Positions 12,984-14,405 of a stretch of 14,405 nt of DNA are shown one piece after another. The notes beneath the pieces were generated by a model that ran no database searches, was not told where the DNA came from, and was given only the letters and a program-made list of their open reading frames with translations. Both the position numbers and the translations under genes were made by a program. The stretch's first letter is position 1. Each line of letters opens with the position of its first letter. Origin of the DNA: an uncultured Faecalibacterium sp. (lineage in GTDB: Bacteria; Bacillota; Clostridia; Oscillospirales; Ruminococcaceae); contig CAKSTO010000055.1 of NCBI GenBank assembly GCA_934501115.1, positions 1 to 14,405 of the forward strand. Reading direction: 5' to 3'.

Positions 12984-13129
12984 CGGCCTTGCCCTCTCCG
13001 TCCGCTCACGCTGTTCGCGTCCACCTCTCCCAAAGTGAGAGGCCTTGGCAGAACCAGAAAGTTTTTCTCTTCGCCAGAGGCTCGCCCTTTGGGAGAGCTG
13101 TCGCGTAAGCGACTGAGAGGGCGAGGCCG
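12984..13129. mobile_element. MITE-like palindromic repeat element, copy 2
   Basis: A 146-base element bounded by 15-base inverted ends, CGGCCTTGCCCTCTC (12984-12998) and GAGAGGGCGAGGCCG (13115-13129), with one mismatch. Internal hairpins include CTCTC-CCAAAGT-GAGAG and GTCGC-GTAA-GCGAC. The order of motifs and the GAGCTGTCGC..GCGACTGAG block match copy 1 at 7425-7546, although the rest has diverged. No coding sequence. It sits between the lysC terminator and the envelope operon promoter. Confidence 0.85.
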
Positions 13130-13133
13130 TTAA

Positions 13134-13175
13134 CAAAAAGAGCGCCGTACAGCCTCCAAAGAAACTGTACAGCGC
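13134..13175 (-). terminator. Terminator of aspartate kinase gene
   Basis: GCGC-C-GTACAG (13142-13152) pairs with CTGTAC-A-GCGC (13165-13175), and on the minus strand the stem is followed by CTTTTTG. It lies 21 bases after the lysC stop. Confidence 0.9.
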
Positions 13176-13196
13176 ACAAAATTCATTTTTTACAAA

Positions 13197-14396
13197 TCAG
13201 TCAAACAGCATATCATGGATGGAGCTGACAGCCTTGTCAGCATCCTCGCGGTTGATGATGCAGGAGATTTTGATCTCGCTGGTGGAGATCATCTTGATAT
13301 TGATATTGTTGTTGGACAGTGCCTCAAACATCTTGGACGCAACGCCGCTGTGGCTCTGCATACCGGCACCCACAATAGAGACCTTGGCGCAGGTGGTGTC
13401 CACGCTGACATCGCTGAAGTGTGCGCTGTCCTTCAGCACACGCATTGCCAGATCTGCTTCGCCCTCAGAGCAGGTAAAGCTGATATCCTTTTTGCCGTCG
13501 CGGCCGGTGGACTGCAGGATGATGTCCACGTTGATGTTCTTCTGAGCCAGCAGGCCGAAGATCTTGAAGCTCATGCCCGGCTCATCGGGAACATTCAGAA
13601 TCGTGATAACAGCAACATCGGTGTCCTTTGCGACGCCCTTGATCAGCATACCTTCCATGTCTTTCGTAACCTCCTTGACCACCGTACCGGGGACGGGATT
13701 CAGGCTGGAGAGCACCTCCAGCTCCACGTTATACTTCTTAGCCAGCTCAACGCTGCGGTTGTTCAGTACCTGTGCGCCCAGAGATGCCAGCTCCAGCATC
13801 TCGTCGAAGGTGATCTCCTCGAGCTTGCGGGTATTGCGCACCTTGCGGGGGTCGGCAGTGTAGACGCCTTCCACATCGGTATAGATCTGGCAGCGGTCTG
13901 CATGCAGTGCAGCCGCAATGGCAACTGCGCTGGTATCGGAGCCGCCGCGGCCCAGCGTGGTGATATCATCCAGCTTATTCAGACCCTGAAAGCCTGCCAC
14001 GACGACCACACGGTTGCGCTCCAGCTCGGAGGAGATACGTTCGGTCTCCAGACGGTTGATGCGCGCCTTGGTGTAGGCACGGTCGGTGCGGAAGCCTGCC
14101 TGCCAGCCAGTCAGACTGATGGCATGGCAGCCCAGCTCATTCAGTGCCATCGCCAGCAGCGAAATGCTGATCTGCTCGCCGGTAGCCAGCAGCATATCCA
14201 TTTCACGTGCCGAAGGGTTGTGGGTGATCTCCCCAGCCTTGGCGATCAGGTCATCCGTCGTGTCGCCCTGAGCAGACACCACTACCACTACGTCATTGCC
14301 CGCGTTGTGGGTATTTGCCACAATGCGCGCCACGTTGAAGATACGGTCACGGTCCTTCACCGAAGAACCGCCGAACTTCTGTACGATCAACGCCAT
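13197..14396 (-). CDS. lysC: Aspartate kinase
   Basis: A 399-residue protein phosphorylating L-aspartate, the first step to lysine, methionine, threonine and diaminopimelate for the cell wall. The start MALIVQKFGGSSV contains the ATP-binding KFGGSS motif (7-12). GRGGSDTSAVAIA (about 149-161) and TDVEGVYTADPRKV (about 173-186) belong to the kinase domain. Two regulatory ACT domains follow: one around ITILNVPDEPGMSFKIFGLL, the other around VSIVGAGMQSHSGVASKMF and ISTSEIKISCII, as in feedback-inhibited Bacillus and clostridial LysC. Length is normal (~400). Only nine bases upstream of the ATG are in the window and show no ribosome binding site, so control and neighbours cannot be seen. An internal start could give a separate beta subunit as in Bacillus; I see no strong evidence for it. 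Confidence 0.96.
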   Translation of the reverse strand: MALIVQKFGGSSVKDRDRIFNVARIVANTHNAGNDVVVVVSAQGDTTDDLIAKAGEITHNPSAREMDMLLATGEQISISLLAMALNELGCHAISLTGWQAGFRTDRAYTKARINRLETERISSELERNRVVVVAGFQGLNKLDDITTLGRGGSDTSAVAIAAALHADRCQIYTDVEGVYTADPRKVRNTRKLEEITFDEMLELASLGAQVLNNRSVELAKKYNVELEVLSSLNPVPGTVVKEVTKDMEGMLIKGVAKDTDVAVITILNVPDEPGMSFKIFGLLAQKNINVDIILQSTGRDGKKDISFTCSEGEADLAMRVLKDSAHFSDVSVDTTCAKVSIVGAGMQSHSGVASKMFEALSNNNINIKMISTSEIKISCIINREDADKAVSSIHDMLFD

Positions 14397-14405
14397 ATCT
14401 TGTCA

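Noticed and set aside
12675..13136. 153-codon minus-strand frame across the promoter and palindromic element
   Set aside because: It runs through a terminator-proximal repeat, a TATAAT promoter and the start of the VanY-like gene in another frame.

Overview
This window looks like chromosomal DNA from a low-redox gut Firmicute of the Oscillospiraceae/Ruminococcaceae type. Faecalibacterium or a close relative is my best guess, from general familiarity rather than a search. The reasons are the high G+C housekeeping genes, strong GGAGG ribosome binding sites, a T-box riboswitch, the Firmicute pair of M16 peptidases, Mini-III RNase, and two copies of a palindromic intergenic repeat of a style I associate with that group. 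Nearly all genes read leftward (minus strand). Only a small RHH/XRE regulator pair and an Asn/Thr/Ser-rich small protein read rightward.

Layout. 1-420: a T-box leader with its own promoter, reading leftward into a gene of which only five codons are present; a UUC specifier hints at a phenylalanyl-tRNA synthetase gene. 421-2057: a secreted protein with a Cys/His metal-site-like tail and a GT8 glycosyltransferase, each preceded by a copy of the same ~120-base leader. 2295-2703: a ribbon-helix-helix protein and an XRE repressor whose last six residues and 21 bases are nearly identical. This stretch is visibly poorer in G+C than the rest. 2786-3523: yebC with its own promoter and terminator. 3705-5243: a NOL1/NOP2/Sun-type RNA cytosine-5 methyltransferase. 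5349-5549: a divergent small repeat protein. 5676-8213: mrnC, obg, rpmA and rplU, a ribosome-assembly cluster with a leader and promoter in front of rplU and a palindromic repeat element between rpmA and obg. 8360-12853: an envelope operon (VanY-like carboxypeptidase, two M16 family proteins, lgt) from one strong promoter. 12984-13129: a second palindromic element. 13197-14396: aspartate kinase with its terminator.

How the genes work together. Two themes dominate: translation and ribosome biogenesis (T-box, YebC, rRNA methyltransferase, Mini-III, Obg, L27, L21) and the cell envelope (GT8, secreted protein, VanY-like peptidase, Lgt, M16 pair). No complete defence, secretion or biosynthetic system is visible. 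The least explained items are the paired leaders at 1117-1232 and 2058-2177, the shared tails of the two small regulators, the TSNR/TSNQ repeat protein, the two palindromic elements that each sit just past a terminator, and an L27 that lacks the usual Firmicute cleavable extension together with absence of the prp gene from its usual place.
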